From NCBI GenBank assembly GCA_015665265.1, contig JADFAM010000105.1:1-44694 (forward strand): a stretch of DNA of 44,694 nt. The letters are read 5' to 3'. Under the pieces are notes generated by a model. That model worked only from the letters and a program-made list of their open reading frames with translations, was not told where the DNA came from and searched no databases. Origin of the DNA: Flavobacterium sp. (lineage in GTDB: Bacteria > Bacteroidota > Bacteroidia > Flavobacteriales > Flavobacteriaceae). Of the stretch, positions 27,095 through 36,521 are shown in pieces. The position numbers were made by a program, and so were the translations under genes. How positions within the stretch are numbered: the stretch's first letter is position 1; every line of letters begins with the position of its first letter.

Positions 27095-28459
27095 TTATTG
27101 CATTTTATCAATCAATTCATCTAAAGTACAAACCAACTGAGAACCATCGGTCATGTCTTTTAACTTGAATGTATTGTTCTGAACTTCAGAAATTACAAAA
27201 GCTATGTTACGAGTAGATACGTATTTCCACTGTTTCTTTTGCTGTTTGTTAGTAGTCGCAGTATCTGGATATATTTCAGTTTTTACACCTACATTTCTTA
27301 ATGCCTTTATTGCTTCTAATTGAATAGTATTGTCTTCTTTGTTAAAATTTAAAAATAATAACTTAGGTTTTGGAAGAGATATAGCATCAAACAAGCCAAG
27401 CTCTTCTAATACCAAATAAATTCTATCTAAACCAAAAGATATACCCACTCCACTCACGTCCTTTAGTCCAAAGATTCCTGTTAAATCATCATATCTACCT
27501 CCACCACCAATAGATCCCATTTCTACTCCATTTGGTGCTGAAACTTCAAAAATAGCTCCTGTGTAATAATTTAAACCACGTGCTAAAGTTACATCTATCT
27601 CTAAAGAAGCCGATTGTAGTCCTAGATTATTGATAGTATTCACAACAAAACGCAACTCCTCAACTCCTTTTTTCCCTTCTTCAGATGCTGATAATAAAAC
27701 ATCTAAAATATTTAACCGATTTGTATTTGATCCTGAAAGATTAAAAAGAGGAGTTACTTTTTTAATAGCTTCAATAGATATCCCTTTTTCTAGCATTTCT
27801 TTTTCAACACCACTAGAACCAATTTTATCTAACTTATCTAGAGCTACAGTAAAGTCTATCAACTTATCTTTTTCCCCAATAACCTCAGTAATTCCTGCTA
27901 AAATCTTTCTATTATTAATTTTAATGGTAGTACCCGTTAATTTTAAATTGGTAAAAACAGTGTCATACAACTGAATAAAGTCTACCTCTTGCAACAAAGA
28001 CTTACTTCCTACTACGTCTGCATCACATTGAAAAAACTCTCTAAAACGACCTTTCTGAGGGCGATCTGCTCTCCAAACAGGTTGAATTTGATATCGCTTA
28101 AAAGGAAACGTAATATCATTTTGGTTTTGCACTACATATCTAGCAAAAGGTACTGTTAAATCATAACGTAATGCTTTATCTGAAATTTGAGAAGTTAACC
28201 TTGTACTGTCTTTTAATTCTAAAAGGTTACTGTCTGTCTTTTTTAAATAATCTCCTGAATTTAGAATTTTGAAAATTAAGCGATCTCCTTCTTCTCCATA
28301 TTTACCCATTAAGGTAGTGGAGTTTTCAAAACTTGGAGTTTCTATAGGTTGGAAACCAAAGGTTTCAAAAGCAGTTTTCATCGTATTTATAATGTACGTA
28401 CGACTGGCTACTTCTGTAGATGAAAAATCTCTAGTTCCTTTTGGAATGCTTGGTTTCAT
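27095..28459 (-). CDS. hisS: Histidyl-tRNA synthetase
   Basis: A 454-residue class II aminoacyl-tRNA synthetase. Motif 2 is the RYQIQPVWRADRPQKGRFREF block (about 121-141), the histidine-specific ARGLNYYTG segment is near 288-297, and motif 3 (GVGISFGLDRIYLVLEE) is near 335-351. The C-terminal anticodon-binding alpha/beta domain covers about 360-454 and ends in a short lysine-containing tail. A near-consensus -7 box (GATATTTG at 28523-28516) lies about 57 bp upstream of the ATG. Confidence 0.96.
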   Translation of the reverse strand: MKPSIPKGTRDFSSTEVASRTYIINTMKTAFETFGFQPIETPSFENSTTLMGKYGEEGDRLIFKILNSGDYLKKTDSNLLELKDSTRLTSQISDKALRYDLTVPFARYVVQNQNDITFPFKRYQIQPVWRADRPQKGRFREFFQCDADVVGSKSLLQEVDFIQLYDTVFTNLKLTGTTIKINNRKILAGITEVIGEKDKLIDFTVALDKLDKIGSSGVEKEMLEKGISIEAIKKVTPLFNLSGSNTNRLNILDVLLSASEEGKKGVEELRFVVNTINNLGLQSASLEIDVTLARGLNYYTGAIFEVSAPNGVEMGSIGGGGRYDDLTGIFGLKDVSGVGISFGLDRIYLVLEELGLFDAISLPKPKLLFLNFNKEDNTIQLEAIKALRNVGVKTEIYPDTATTNKQQKKQWKYVSTRNIAFVISEVQNNTFKLKDMTDGSQLVCTLDELIDKMQ

Positions 28460-28542
28460 AAAAACAATATTCAGTTATGTAATGTTAGATAAAATAATAA
28501 ATCTAGATTCGGTTGCAAATATCCGAAAAATCTTGGGAAGTA

Positions 28543-29478
28543 CTATTCTGTAACTTTTATTTTATTTTTTCTTTGAAGTGAAAAAATACTCGCATTTAAC
28601 TCAAAACCTAACAACAATATGATTGCGTTCAGCCATATAAATAGCATTAAAATTAAAAGTGTTCCAATAGAACCATATAATTCGTTGTACTGAGCAAATT
28701 CATTAACATAATAACCAAATAGATAAAAAGTAAGTATTGATAATATTGTTGTAAATACAGTTCCTGGTGAAAAAAATCTAGAGTGCTTTCCGTTTTTTGT
28801 GCCGTATTTATATAAAATAGAAACAATAGTAAAAATCATGATCAGAAACAACGCCCCTCTTCCAAATTGTAACCAGATTGTTTCATCGTCTATCCAACCT
28901 TTATTCATAAATGCATCTAAAAGTAACTGGTAGAATCCTGTTAAAGCAACAGTAATCACTAGAAACAAAGCCATTAATAATGACACAAACATCGATAAAA
29001 AATAGGCTCTAAAAACATTTCTATTTTCTTTAACGTGGTATGAATATTCGAACCCTCCAAAAATAGCATTCACACCGTTTGTCATTAAAAAAATAGAGCC
29101 TAGAAAACCAAACGATAATAAGCCTGCTTGTTTATTTCCTAAAATATCTAATAAAACTGTGTCAACAGCATCAAAAGTTTTGGGTGGTAAAACTTCAGAT
29201 ATTAAAGTCATTAATCCTTCTTGAAAACCATCTATGTGGATGTAGGGAATTAATGTTAATACAAATAGCATGAAAGGAAAAATTGCCATAAAAAAACTAT
29301 AGGCAATACCTCCAGCTCTAGTGGTTAATGCCCCTTCAACAATACCAATAATATACATTTCTAAAACATCATAGAATGACATACCTTCTAGACCTGGAAT
29401 TTTTATTTTCTTCCCAAATCTAAGTAGTACATTAAGCACTGGAATTTTTACTAGTTTATCTTCTATTTCTTTACTCAA
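28543..29478 (-). CDS. YihY/BrkB-family inner-membrane protein
   Basis: A 311-residue integral membrane protein with six predicted helices; the N-terminal EGMSFYDVLEMYIIG and ARAGGIAYSFFMAIFPF-like block (ALTTRAGGIAYSFFMAIFPFML) is the family signature. The C-terminal LNAIILLLGFELNASIF segment is also typical. Physiological role is not established; it was once misnamed ribonuclease BN. The start is TTG at 29478, with a stop two codons upstream and a conserved PGLEGMSFYD region before the first internal Met (33), so a TTG start is preferred. It is 27 bp after the T9SS gene stop. Confidence 0.88.
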   Translation of the reverse strand: MSKEIEDKLVKIPVLNVLLRFGKKIKIPGLEGMSFYDVLEMYIIGIVEGALTTRAGGIAYSFFMAIFPFMLFVLTLIPYIHIDGFQEGLMTLISEVLPPKTFDAVDTVLLDILGNKQAGLLSFGFLGSIFLMTNGVNAIFGGFEYSYHVKENRNVFRAYFLSMFVSLLMALFLVITVALTGFYQLLLDAFMNKGWIDDETIWLQFGRGALFLIMIFTIVSILYKYGTKNGKHSRFFSPGTVFTTILSILTFYLFGYYVNEFAQYNELYGSIGTLLILMLFIWLNAIILLLGFELNASIFSLQRKNKIKVTE

Positions 29479-29505
29479 TGATTACCAAAAGTTTATGACA
29501 AAACA

Positions 29506-32433
29506 CTACTTAACTACGAATTTTTCTGTTAAATAACTTCCACTTTTTTTTCCTCCCATACGAACAATATACATTCCAGTTGAAACTTGGGTCATATCTA
29601 ATTCAACTTTATATGTATCAAAGGATGATTTTACAATATTTTTAAATTTTAATTGTTGACCTTTTAAGTTGTAAATAGCGATGTATGCAGGGCCATCATA
29701 AATTGTATTTAGAACAACCTCAAATTGATTTCCTCCCTTATCTAAAATATTAAGTTTTGTATTATTGATAGGTGAGAAATCTGAGGTATTAAGTGTTGTT
29801 TCTATATTCACTGTATAGTCCTCAGTTTCTCCATAATTTGTTGGAGAACAGGCGTCATCGGGAACAGGATCTTTCCAATTGGTTTTAGCTCTCAATTTAA
29901 AATTACCTGGGCTCGAAGATTCAGGAATAGTTACATCTATTATCTCCGTATAAGAACCAGCAGCTAATCCTGGCGCAACTAAAAAATTATCAACAATTTT
30001 TTCATCAGTTGAAAAGTTACTGTCATCATTAAAATCTATCCATACAGTTACATATTGATCTCCATAACCAGTATTAATAGTAAGTGGATATGTATTTCCA
30101 GAAGCTAAATTAGCAGTCTGATCGGTAAAATCTCCATACCCCTCACAATCTGACGCATTATTAATATCTGCAATTGAAAAAAGTTTAATTCCATCTCCTG
30201 TTGAACAAATCATACTTGGAGCACATATTGAATTTTTAACCTCAGTTGTTAGTAAATTATTACTTAAAAACTGATCTCCATCAAGGTTTAAAGACACCTC
30301 TATAGAATATGTATCAAGTGACGAAAGATCGGCGGGCTGAATAAAATTATAAACAAAAGTTTCGTTTGAATTCATTGCCTCCGTCACTATTTCCAAAACT
30401 GGTTCTCCTCCATCAATAGTATATTGTATTTCAAATGAGTTTTGAGTCTCAGCTCCATAATTTTTAATTGTAACAGCAACTTCTTCGTCAGAAAGCCCAA
30501 TTCCAGTCACTGGAGAATCTATACTCACTATACCTAGGTCTTTATTAAATAAGTGACGAACATTCTCGTTTTTTTCATCATTAATAGAATATTGATCACT
30601 ATCTAAAATAACCTTAGCTCCAACATTATAAGTTTGCCCTTGAGTTGATAAATCAAGTGTTTGATTAAATGTGTAATCTGCGACTTCACCAACATTTATT
30701 GTTTCAGAAAAGATTTCTGTTGCTATTAGAATTCCGTCTAAATAAAGTTCAATGGGAAAATTAGTTTGGTTTTCTGTACCTAAATTTCTGATTTTTAATT
30801 TAACTGGTTCTGAATTTGTAAAAATGCCATCCTCTAAATCTATGAAACTTACAACAGATAAGTCATTTTCAAATCCAGCTGATAAATTGAAAGATGCTAT
30901 ACGGGATTGCCATTCATTAGTTTCTTTAAAATATTCTGCTGTATGCCAAAAAGTAAATCCATCAGGGTCCATTGTTAAGTGTGAATAGTCTCCAAATCTA
31001 TTGCTATATGTTTGAACTCCAATGCCATCAACTATCACCGTCTCTGCCTGAGTCATTTCTCCTAAAGGATCACTAGCATACCTTCCTGTATAAGAAATAC
31101 CAACTGGCAAAGTAGAACTACCAATGTTAAAACCAAGACCAATATTTCCTTGAAGATCAATCGAGGAAGAACCCATGAACCTACTATTTCCATCATCAGG
31201 AGCATATGTGCCCTCTTGATATACAGACCAATCATCTGAATTGTTATTTCTTAATTCAACCCAACGAATACCGGAAGTATCATTACCATCTATATCTACA
31301 TTAAATGTAATAACCCAAGAGTTATGATTTTGGAACATTCTGTAATTTGCTGCATAAGAAATAATACCACCAATCATATCTATTTTCTGTCCAGTACCTG
31401 GTTGCTCAAGATCTCCAGAGCCAAAAGGAGCAAAAACAGAATCAAATGGGTTTAATGGAACCTCTATAGGGTCTGATATTGTTGAATTTGAAGCTGTAAT
31501 CCAATCTATATTTATTTCCCATATTTTAAGATGATCATTTGTAATTGATTGACTCCAGCCATCGTCTTGAAGATATGTTACATAACCTGGTGAATTTTCT
31601 ACATAGTTGAATCCTAAAATATTAGCCGTTGCAACACTTTTTACAGTATTTGTATTTACAACTATACCAGGAAGAGAAAAACCGACAATCTGGGGATCAT
31701 CTCCACCATTTAAAATAACATCCCTTTCCAAAACATAGACAGTTTCTCCAGATTTATTAGCTGTTAGATAATAACCGTCATGCCAAATAGAATAATGTGG
31801 ATAATCTGGAAAGTTATCAAACACAAATTCATATACAAAATAAGCACCTGTGGGATCTGGGGTTTCTGAGACCCCAATAACTAGGGAATTAGTAGCTGCA
31901 CCAAATTGACTAACAAAAAAGCGATCTGCAAGTTGATCATACATAATAATAGGGTCCCCACCGTTAGTTCCGTTTCCTAAAAAGTTCCCTAGGGAGGTTG
32001 GACCTAATAATAAATCTCCTTGTTTGTCAAATATTTTTAATACAGAATTTACAGCATTAATGTAATGATTTGGACCTACAGCTCCTGAAGGGTCTGGAGG
32101 TGTTGCCCCTCCTGATTCACTAGTTGAAATTCCATCAAAATTTTGTTCTAGTGTATAGGATGGATTATTTCTTCCTTTTTCAGCCTGTATTATGGGGTCA
32201 TTACCATCAATTGGCAACCCAGTAAAGTCTACTTTTTCATTAGCCCTGATGTTATTGGGAATAATCTTTATTTCATTGACTCTATATTCTCTCTCTTCTG
32301 TAATTTCAAAATCTTTTAAAGGAATTGTCTTACCTACAAATCTACCTTGAGTTACTGATTGGGCGCTTTTTTGGGCAAAATTCTGAGGTGAGTAACATAT
32401 AAATAGTATGAGAAAAAGTAATAATTTTTTCAT
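29506..32433 (-). CDS. T9SS-secreted multidomain protein (GEVED and T9SS type A domains)
   Basis: A 975-residue secreted protein. Residues 1-20 are a lipidless signal peptide (ending NFAQ). Residues about 90-500 form a beta-propeller-like repeat region (GATPPDPSGAVGPNHYI; SRFMGSSSIDLQGN). Residues about 505-730 contain two or more CARDB-like beta repeats, with a GEVED domain (YGDQYVTVWIDFNDD; NYGETEDYTV) at about 770-880. The last ~80 residues are a type IX sorting domain (DKGGNQFEVV; YNLKGQQL; STGMYIVRM; TEKFVVK), which directs the mature protein across the outer membrane and is then cleaved. No catalytic motif is recognised; surface adhesion or polymer binding is plausible. Confidence 0.88.
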   Translation of the reverse strand: MKKLLLFLILFICYSPQNFAQKSAQSVTQGRFVGKTIPLKDFEITEEREYRVNEIKIIPNNIRANEKVDFTGLPIDGNDPIIQAEKGRNNPSYTLEQNFDGISTSESGGATPPDPSGAVGPNHYINAVNSVLKIFDKQGDLLLGPTSLGNFLGNGTNGGDPIIMYDQLADRFFVSQFGAATNSLVIGVSETPDPTGAYFVYEFVFDNFPDYPHYSIWHDGYYLTANKSGETVYVLERDVILNGGDDPQIVGFSLPGIVVNTNTVKSVATANILGFNYVENSPGYVTYLQDDGWSQSITNDHLKIWEINIDWITASNSTISDPIEVPLNPFDSVFAPFGSGDLEQPGTGQKIDMIGGIISYAANYRMFQNHNSWVITFNVDIDGNDTSGIRWVELRNNNSDDWSVYQEGTYAPDDGNSRFMGSSSIDLQGNIGLGFNIGSSTLPVGISYTGRYASDPLGEMTQAETVIVDGIGVQTYSNRFGDYSHLTMDPDGFTFWHTAEYFKETNEWQSRIASFNLSAGFENDLSVVSFIDLEDGIFTNSEPVKLKIRNLGTENQTNFPIELYLDGILIATEIFSETINVGEVADYTFNQTLDLSTQGQTYNVGAKVILDSDQYSINDEKNENVRHLFNKDLGIVSIDSPVTGIGLSDEEVAVTIKNYGAETQNSFEIQYTIDGGEPVLEIVTEAMNSNETFVYNFIQPADLSSLDTYSIEVSLNLDGDQFLSNNLLTTEVKNSICAPSMICSTGDGIKLFSIADINNASDCEGYGDFTDQTANLASGNTYPLTINTGYGDQYVTVWIDFNDDSNFSTDEKIVDNFLVAPGLAAGSYTEIIDVTIPESSSPGNFKLRAKTNWKDPVPDDACSPTNYGETEDYTVNIETTLNTSDFSPINNTKLNILDKGGNQFEVVLNTIYDGPAYIAIYNLKGQQLKFKNIVKSSFDTYKVELDMTQVSTGMYIVRMGGKKSGSYLTEKFVVK

Positions 32434-32512
32434 GGTATGGTATAATAAAAATTAGAAAGACGAATTTACGAAAATGTTTTTTTAAAAGAGTTTATTAAAA
32501 CTATTTTGTATT

Positions 32513-32520
32513 CAAATCTA
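32513..32520 (-). promoter_or_regulatory. -7 box upstream of the T9SS gene
   Basis: TAGATTTG on the minus strand matches TAnnTTTG, giving a leader of roughly 75-80 bases. The 174-bp gap between nadC and this gene holds no other gene. A 7/8 match (TAAATTCG at 32470-32463) closer to the ATG is an alternative. Confidence 0.35.
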
Positions 32521-32607
32521 ACCTAGGTATTTAAAAAAAATATGAGCTTTAAATTAAAATTTTGACTTTAAACTTCTATTTCTTTTCTTATTTAATTTAT
32601 TAAATAA

Positions 32608-33471
32608 TTATGTCATAACAGCTTTTAAACTTAAATCCACATTATGAACTGAATGGGTTAATGCTCCAATTGAAATAAAATCAACACCACATTCTGCATA
32701 TTTTCTAATGGTATTTTCGTTTATTCCACCAGAAGATTCTGTGAGACATTTCCCATTGATTAACGCTACTGCTTTTCTGGTGTCTTGAAATGAAAAATTA
32801 TCAATAAGAATTCTATATACTCCTTCATTTTGAAGTATCTCTTCAATCTCTTGAAGGTTCCTAGCCTCTACAATAATTTTTAAATCTAATTTTTTATCGC
32901 TTAGATATTGTTTGGTCTTAGTAATTGCTTGTGATATGCCACCTGCAAAATCTATGTGATTGTCTTTAATCATTACCATATCGTACAAGGCAAAGCGATG
33001 GTTCACCCCTCCTCCAATTTTTACTGCCCATTTCTCTAATGCCCTAATTCCAGGAGTAGTTTTTCTAGTATCTAAAATCTGGGTTTTTGTTCCTTTCAAT
33101 AAATTGACAAAAAAATTTGTTTTTGTAGCAATCGCACTCATGCGTTGCATAGAATTTAATACAAATCTTTCTGCTTTGAGAATAGATTGGGAGTTGCCAG
33201 AAACTTGAAAAACAACGTCTCCATAACTTACCTCAGATCCATCATCAATAAAGTTCTCTACATGCAAGTCTTTATCAAAATATGTAAATGCTTTTTTAGC
33301 AAAAGCTACACCAGCTAAAATACCTGTGTCTTTAACCAATAAATTAGCTTTTCCTTGAGCATTTGAAGGAATACAGGATAATGAGCTATGATCTCCATCT
33401 CCTACATCTTCTCTGTACCCATTTTTAATAATGAGTTCTAATTCTTTTTCAAATTGTTCAATAGAGATCAT
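32608..33471 (-). CDS. nadC: Nicotinate-nucleotide pyrophosphorylase (quinolinate phosphoribosyltransferase)
   Basis: A 287-residue enzyme forming nicotinate mononucleotide from quinolinate and PRPP in de novo NAD synthesis. The RKTTPGIRALEKWAVKIGGGVNHRF block (about 138-162) and MIKDNHI (about 169-175) carry the substrate-binding Arg, Lys and His residues. SSGGINENTIRKYAECGVDFISIGALT near the C-terminus holds the PRPP-binding part of the barrel. Length is normal. It is divergent from rlmH with 70 bp between starts. Confidence 0.95.
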   Translation of the reverse strand: MISIEQFEKELELIIKNGYREDVGDGDHSSLSCIPSNAQGKANLLVKDTGILAGVAFAKKAFTYFDKDLHVENFIDDGSEVSYGDVVFQVSGNSQSILKAERFVLNSMQRMSAIATKTNFFVNLLKGTKTQILDTRKTTPGIRALEKWAVKIGGGVNHRFALYDMVMIKDNHIDFAGGISQAITKTKQYLSDKKLDLKIIVEARNLQEIEEILQNEGVYRILIDNFSFQDTRKAVALINGKCLTESSGGINENTIRKYAECGVDFISIGALTHSVHNVDLSLKAVMT

Positions 33472-33529
33472 ATTATTGTATTATTCAAGCTAAAATACAA
33501 TTAAATGAGAAAATTGATGACAATAATTG

Positions 33530-33537
33530 TAATTTTG
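33530..33537 (+). promoter_or_regulatory. rlmH -7 box five bases before the start codon
   Basis: TAATTTTG (33530-33537) matches TAnnTTTG. Only four bases separate it from the rlmH ATG at 33542, so transcription would start at or next to the ATG and give a leaderless message. Confidence 0.45.
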
Positions 33538-33541
33538 AAAA

Positions 33542-34015
33542 ATGAGAATAAAACTGCTTGTAATTGGTAAAACGGATGACAAAAATCTAGGGCAACTTAT
33601 TGAAAAATACCAACAAAGGTTAAATCACTACATAAACTTTGAAATCGAAATAATACCTGACATCAAAAATGTAAAAAATTTAAGCCAACTACAACAAAAA
33701 GAAAAAGAAGGCGAATTGATTCTTTCTAAACTTAAAAACACTGATCAGTTAGTGTTGTTAGATGAAAAAGGAAAAGAATTTCGGTCTTTAGATTTTTCAA
33801 ATTTTCTTCAAAAGAAAATGAATTCAGGCATCAAACAATTAGTTTTAGTTGTTGGAGGCCCTTATGGATTTTCTGAATCTGTCTACAAGAAAACCGTAGG
33901 AAAAGTATCTTTATCTAAAATGACCTTCTCTCATCAAATGATCCGCTTATTTATAGTTGAACAATTGTATAGAGGGTTTACCATTCTCAAAAATGAGCCT
34001 TATCATCATGAGTAA
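33542..34015 (+). CDS. rlmH: 23S rRNA (pseudouridine1915-N3)-methyltransferase
   Basis: A 157-residue SPOUT-family methyltransferase acting on helix 69 of 23S rRNA in 70S ribosomes. The trefoil-knot SAM-binding stretch LVLVVGGPYGFSESV (about 99-113), SLSKMTFSHQMIRLFIVEQLYRG (about 122-144) and the C-terminal NEPYHHE are typical. Length matches the family. A -7 box abuts its start. RdgB follows 47 bp downstream on the same strand. Confidence 0.96.
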   Translation: MRIKLLVIGKTDDKNLGQLIEKYQQRLNHYINFEIEIIPDIKNVKNLSQLQQKEKEGELILSKLKNTDQLVLLDEKGKEFRSLDFSNFLQKKMNSGIKQLVLVVGGPYGFSESVYKKTVGKVSLSKMTFSHQMIRLFIVEQLYRGFTILKNEPYHHE

Positions 34016-34062
34016 ATAAACTTATTTAAATATTTAAATCTAAAATTAATTAGTTTAGTAAA

Positions 34063-34638
34063 ATGAAACTAGTCTTTGCCACAAATAACCTGCATAAGTT
34101 AAAAGAAGTACAAGAAATGCTCTCTAATTCTATAGAGATACTGTCTTTAAAAGATATTGGTTGTTTTGAGGATATAGAGGAAACTGAAATTACTTTGGAG
34201 GGCAATGCCAAATTAAAAGCTGACTATATTACTGAAAAGTATGGATTTGATTGTTTTGCAGATGATACTGGATTAGAGGTAGAAGCTTTAGATGGAAAGC
34301 CTGGGGTTTATTCTGCTAGATATGCTGGAGAACATGGAAATGCAGAAAAAAATATGGAAAAGCTCCTTGTTGAACTTCAGAATAAATTAAGTAGAAAAGG
34401 AAAATTCAGAACTATTATTGCTTTAAATCTTAGAAATAAACAATACCTTTTCGAAGGAATCTGTGATGGTGAAATTTTAAATGAGAAAACAGGAGTAAAA
34501 GGTTTTGGTTATGATCCCATCTTCAAACCAAGCAATGCTTCGTGCTCATTTGCTGAGATGAACTCAGAAGAAAAAAATATAATTTCTCACAGGGGTATTG
34601 CCATTCAAAAATTGGTTCAATTTTTAAATTCATTATAG
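34063..34638 (+). CDS. rdgB: Non-canonical purine NTP pyrophosphatase (RdgB/HAM1)
   Basis: A 191-residue house-cleaning enzyme that hydrolyses ITP, XTP and dITP to monophosphates. Signatures in order: [13 protein letters not shown] (4-16), [25 protein letters not shown] (about 65-89) with the metal-binding Asp residues, GFGYDPIF (about 146-153) and SHRG (near 175). Length is typical. The FecCD-type permease begins with TTG on the base after its stop codon, so the two are translationally close. Confidence 0.95.
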   Translation: MKLVFATNNLHKLKEVQEMLSNSIEILSLKDIGCFEDIEETEITLEGNAKLKADYITEKYGFDCFADDTGLEVEALDGKPGVYSARYAGEHGNAEKNMEKLLVELQNKLSRKGKFRTIIALNLRNKQYLFEGICDGEILNEKTGVKGFGYDPIFKPSNASCSFAEMNSEEKNIISHRGIAIQKLVQFLNSL

Positions 34639-35670
34639 TTGATTATTCAAAAATCATACACAAAACAATTTATTACACTTTCTTTTGTGATGGTTTTGGT
34701 ACTACTAGTAAGCATTAGTTTAGGTTCTGTAGCTATTCCTATTGATGAAATCATAGCTGTTTTGTTAGGGAATAATAGTTCTAAATCTAGTTGGGATTTA
34801 ATTATTCTTCAATTTAGGCTTCCTAAAGCAATTACAGCAATTTTGGTTGGTTCTGGTTTATCAATAGCAGGTTTATTAATGCAAACTCTATTTAGAAATC
34901 CATTAGCTGGTCCATTTGTATTAGGTATTTCCTCAGGAGCTAGTCTTGGAGTAGCTATTTTAATTTTAGGTGCTGGTATCTTTGGTGGAGTTCTAACTGC
35001 TATATCATTTTCTAGTTGGGGCTTAGCAATTGCATCAAGTTTGGGAGCAGCTATGGTTTTATTGGCTGTATTAATAACCGCTCATAAGGTAAGAAATACA
35101 ATGAGTATTTTAATTATTGGTTTGATGTTTGGTACAGTTACTTCTGCAATCATTAGTGTTTTTACTTTTTTTAGCGATGCAGAAAAAATTCAACAATTTG
35201 TTTTTTGGGGATTTGGAAGTTTGGGGAATCTATCTTGGAATGAAGTACTTGTTTTTTTTATAATATATCTGATATCGATTCTAACCTTGTTGAAGGTGAT
35301 AAAACCTTTAAATACTTTTCTGCTTGGTGAAAACTATGCCAAAAGTCTGGGAATCAATATCACAAAAAATAGAAATATCATTTTAATCATTACTAGCTTA
35401 TTAACTGGGGTTACCACAGCTTTTGCAGGCCCTATAGCATTTATTGGTTTAGCAGTTCCTCATATCACAAAATTAGTTTTTAAAACATCTGACCATAAAA
35501 TACTACTTCCTGCTGTTGCCATTCTAGGAGCTATTATTTTGTTGATTTGTGATATCGTTGCTCAACTACCTACAAGTGAATTTACTTTACCTATAAATGC
35601 TGTAACCTCACTAATTGGAGCTCCAGTAGTGATTTGGTTATTGGTAAGAAAAAAGAAAATATACGTATGA
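34639..35670 (+). CDS. FecCD/BtuC-family ABC importer permease
   Basis: A 343-residue integral membrane subunit of an iron-siderophore, heme or cobalamin ABC importer. About nine to ten helices are visible; the GLLMQTLFRNPLAGPFVLGISSGASLG block (about 82-108), GPIAFIGLAVPHITK (about 261-275) and ITSLLTGVTTAFAG are conserved FecCD motifs. The start is TTG at 34639, directly after the rdgB stop; the first ATG lies 17 codons later, inside helix one, so the TTG is preferred. Its stop overlaps the ATPase ATG by 4 bp. No periplasmic binding protein or outer-membrane receptor is adjacent, so substrate is undefined. Confidence 0.87.
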   Translation: MIIQKSYTKQFITLSFVMVLVLLVSISLGSVAIPIDEIIAVLLGNNSSKSSWDLIILQFRLPKAITAILVGSGLSIAGLLMQTLFRNPLAGPFVLGISSGASLGVAILILGAGIFGGVLTAISFSSWGLAIASSLGAAMVLLAVLITAHKVRNTMSILIIGLMFGTVTSAIISVFTFFSDAEKIQQFVFWGFGSLGNLSWNEVLVFFIIYLISILTLLKVIKPLNTFLLGENYAKSLGINITKNRNIILIITSLLTGVTTAFAGPIAFIGLAVPHITKLVFKTSDHKILLPAVAILGAIILLICDIVAQLPTSEFTLPINAVTSLIGAPVVIWLLVRKKKIYV

Positions 35671-36464
35671 GTTCTTCAGTAAAAAATAGTATCAAAACAA
35701 AGAATTTACATATTGGATATAAGCAAAAAAAATCTGTATTAACAATTCAAAAGAATATCAACTTTCAATTATTTAAGGGTGAATTTGTAGGTATTTTAGG
35801 AAAAAATGGAATTGGTAAATCTACACTATTAAGAACACTTACAGGAGTACAAGATGCAATTTCAGGAGAGGTATTCATCCAGGGAAAAAATATTCAATCC
35901 TTCAACCTTAAAGAACTGTCTAGTCTATTAAGCCTCGTACTTACAGAGCGTTTACCCGAGAGCCAATTAACTGTATACGAATTAGTAGCTCTAGGCAGAC
36001 AACCTTATACAAATTGGATAGGAAAATTAGGAGAAAAGGATGTAGAAAAAATCAACTGGGCTTTAGAACAAACAGAAACGATGTCCCTAGCTAACAGACA
36101 TTTTAATGAATTAAGTGACGGACAATTGCAACGCGTTTTAATAGCTAGAGCTTTAGCTCAAGATACCCAAATCATTCTATTAGATGAGCCCACAGCTCAT
36201 CTAGACATGCATCATACTATCAAAATCTTTAAACTACTAAAAAAACTTTCAAAAGAAACTAATAAAACGATTATCATAACTACTCACGAAATAAATCTAG
36301 CGATCAATTCTGCTGATCAGCTAATTTTATTGACAGATAAAGAAGTAATAGCTGGCAATAAAAAGATACTTATTGAAAGAAATTCTTTTGATCATCTATT
36401 TTCATCTGAAATTGTTAAATTTAACTCAAATTTAGAACAGTTTATCGTAACAAAAGAATTATGA
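35667..36464 (+). CDS. ABC importer ATPase (FecE/BtuD family)
   Basis: A 265-residue ATPase. The start was placed at the ATG overlapping the permease stop (ATGA); an ATG/GTG 33 bp earlier would overlap more and adds no homologous sequence. Walker A GKNGIGKS is at 45-52, the signature LSDGQ at 149-153, Walker B LLDEP at 171-175 and the switch H207. The C-terminal 50 residues resemble the regulatory tail of iron/B12 importers. With the permease it makes one transporter lacking its binding protein here. A short perfect inverted repeat (ATGATTTT/AAAATCAT, 36461-36485) spans the stop codon. Confidence 0.9.
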   Translation: MSSSVKNSIKTKNLHIGYKQKKSVLTIQKNINFQLFKGEFVGILGKNGIGKSTLLRTLTGVQDAISGEVFIQGKNIQSFNLKELSSLLSLVLTERLPESQLTVYELVALGRQPYTNWIGKLGEKDVEKINWALEQTETMSLANRHFNELSDGQLQRVLIARALAQDTQIILLDEPTAHLDMHHTIKIFKLLKKLSKETNKTIIITTHEINLAINSADQLILLTDKEVIAGNKKILIERNSFDHLFSSEIVKFNSNLEQFIVTKEL

Positions 36465-36521
36465 TTTTTACTTTTATAAAATCATATGAATTATAAAATT
36501 TCATATTAAAGTAATAGCCTT

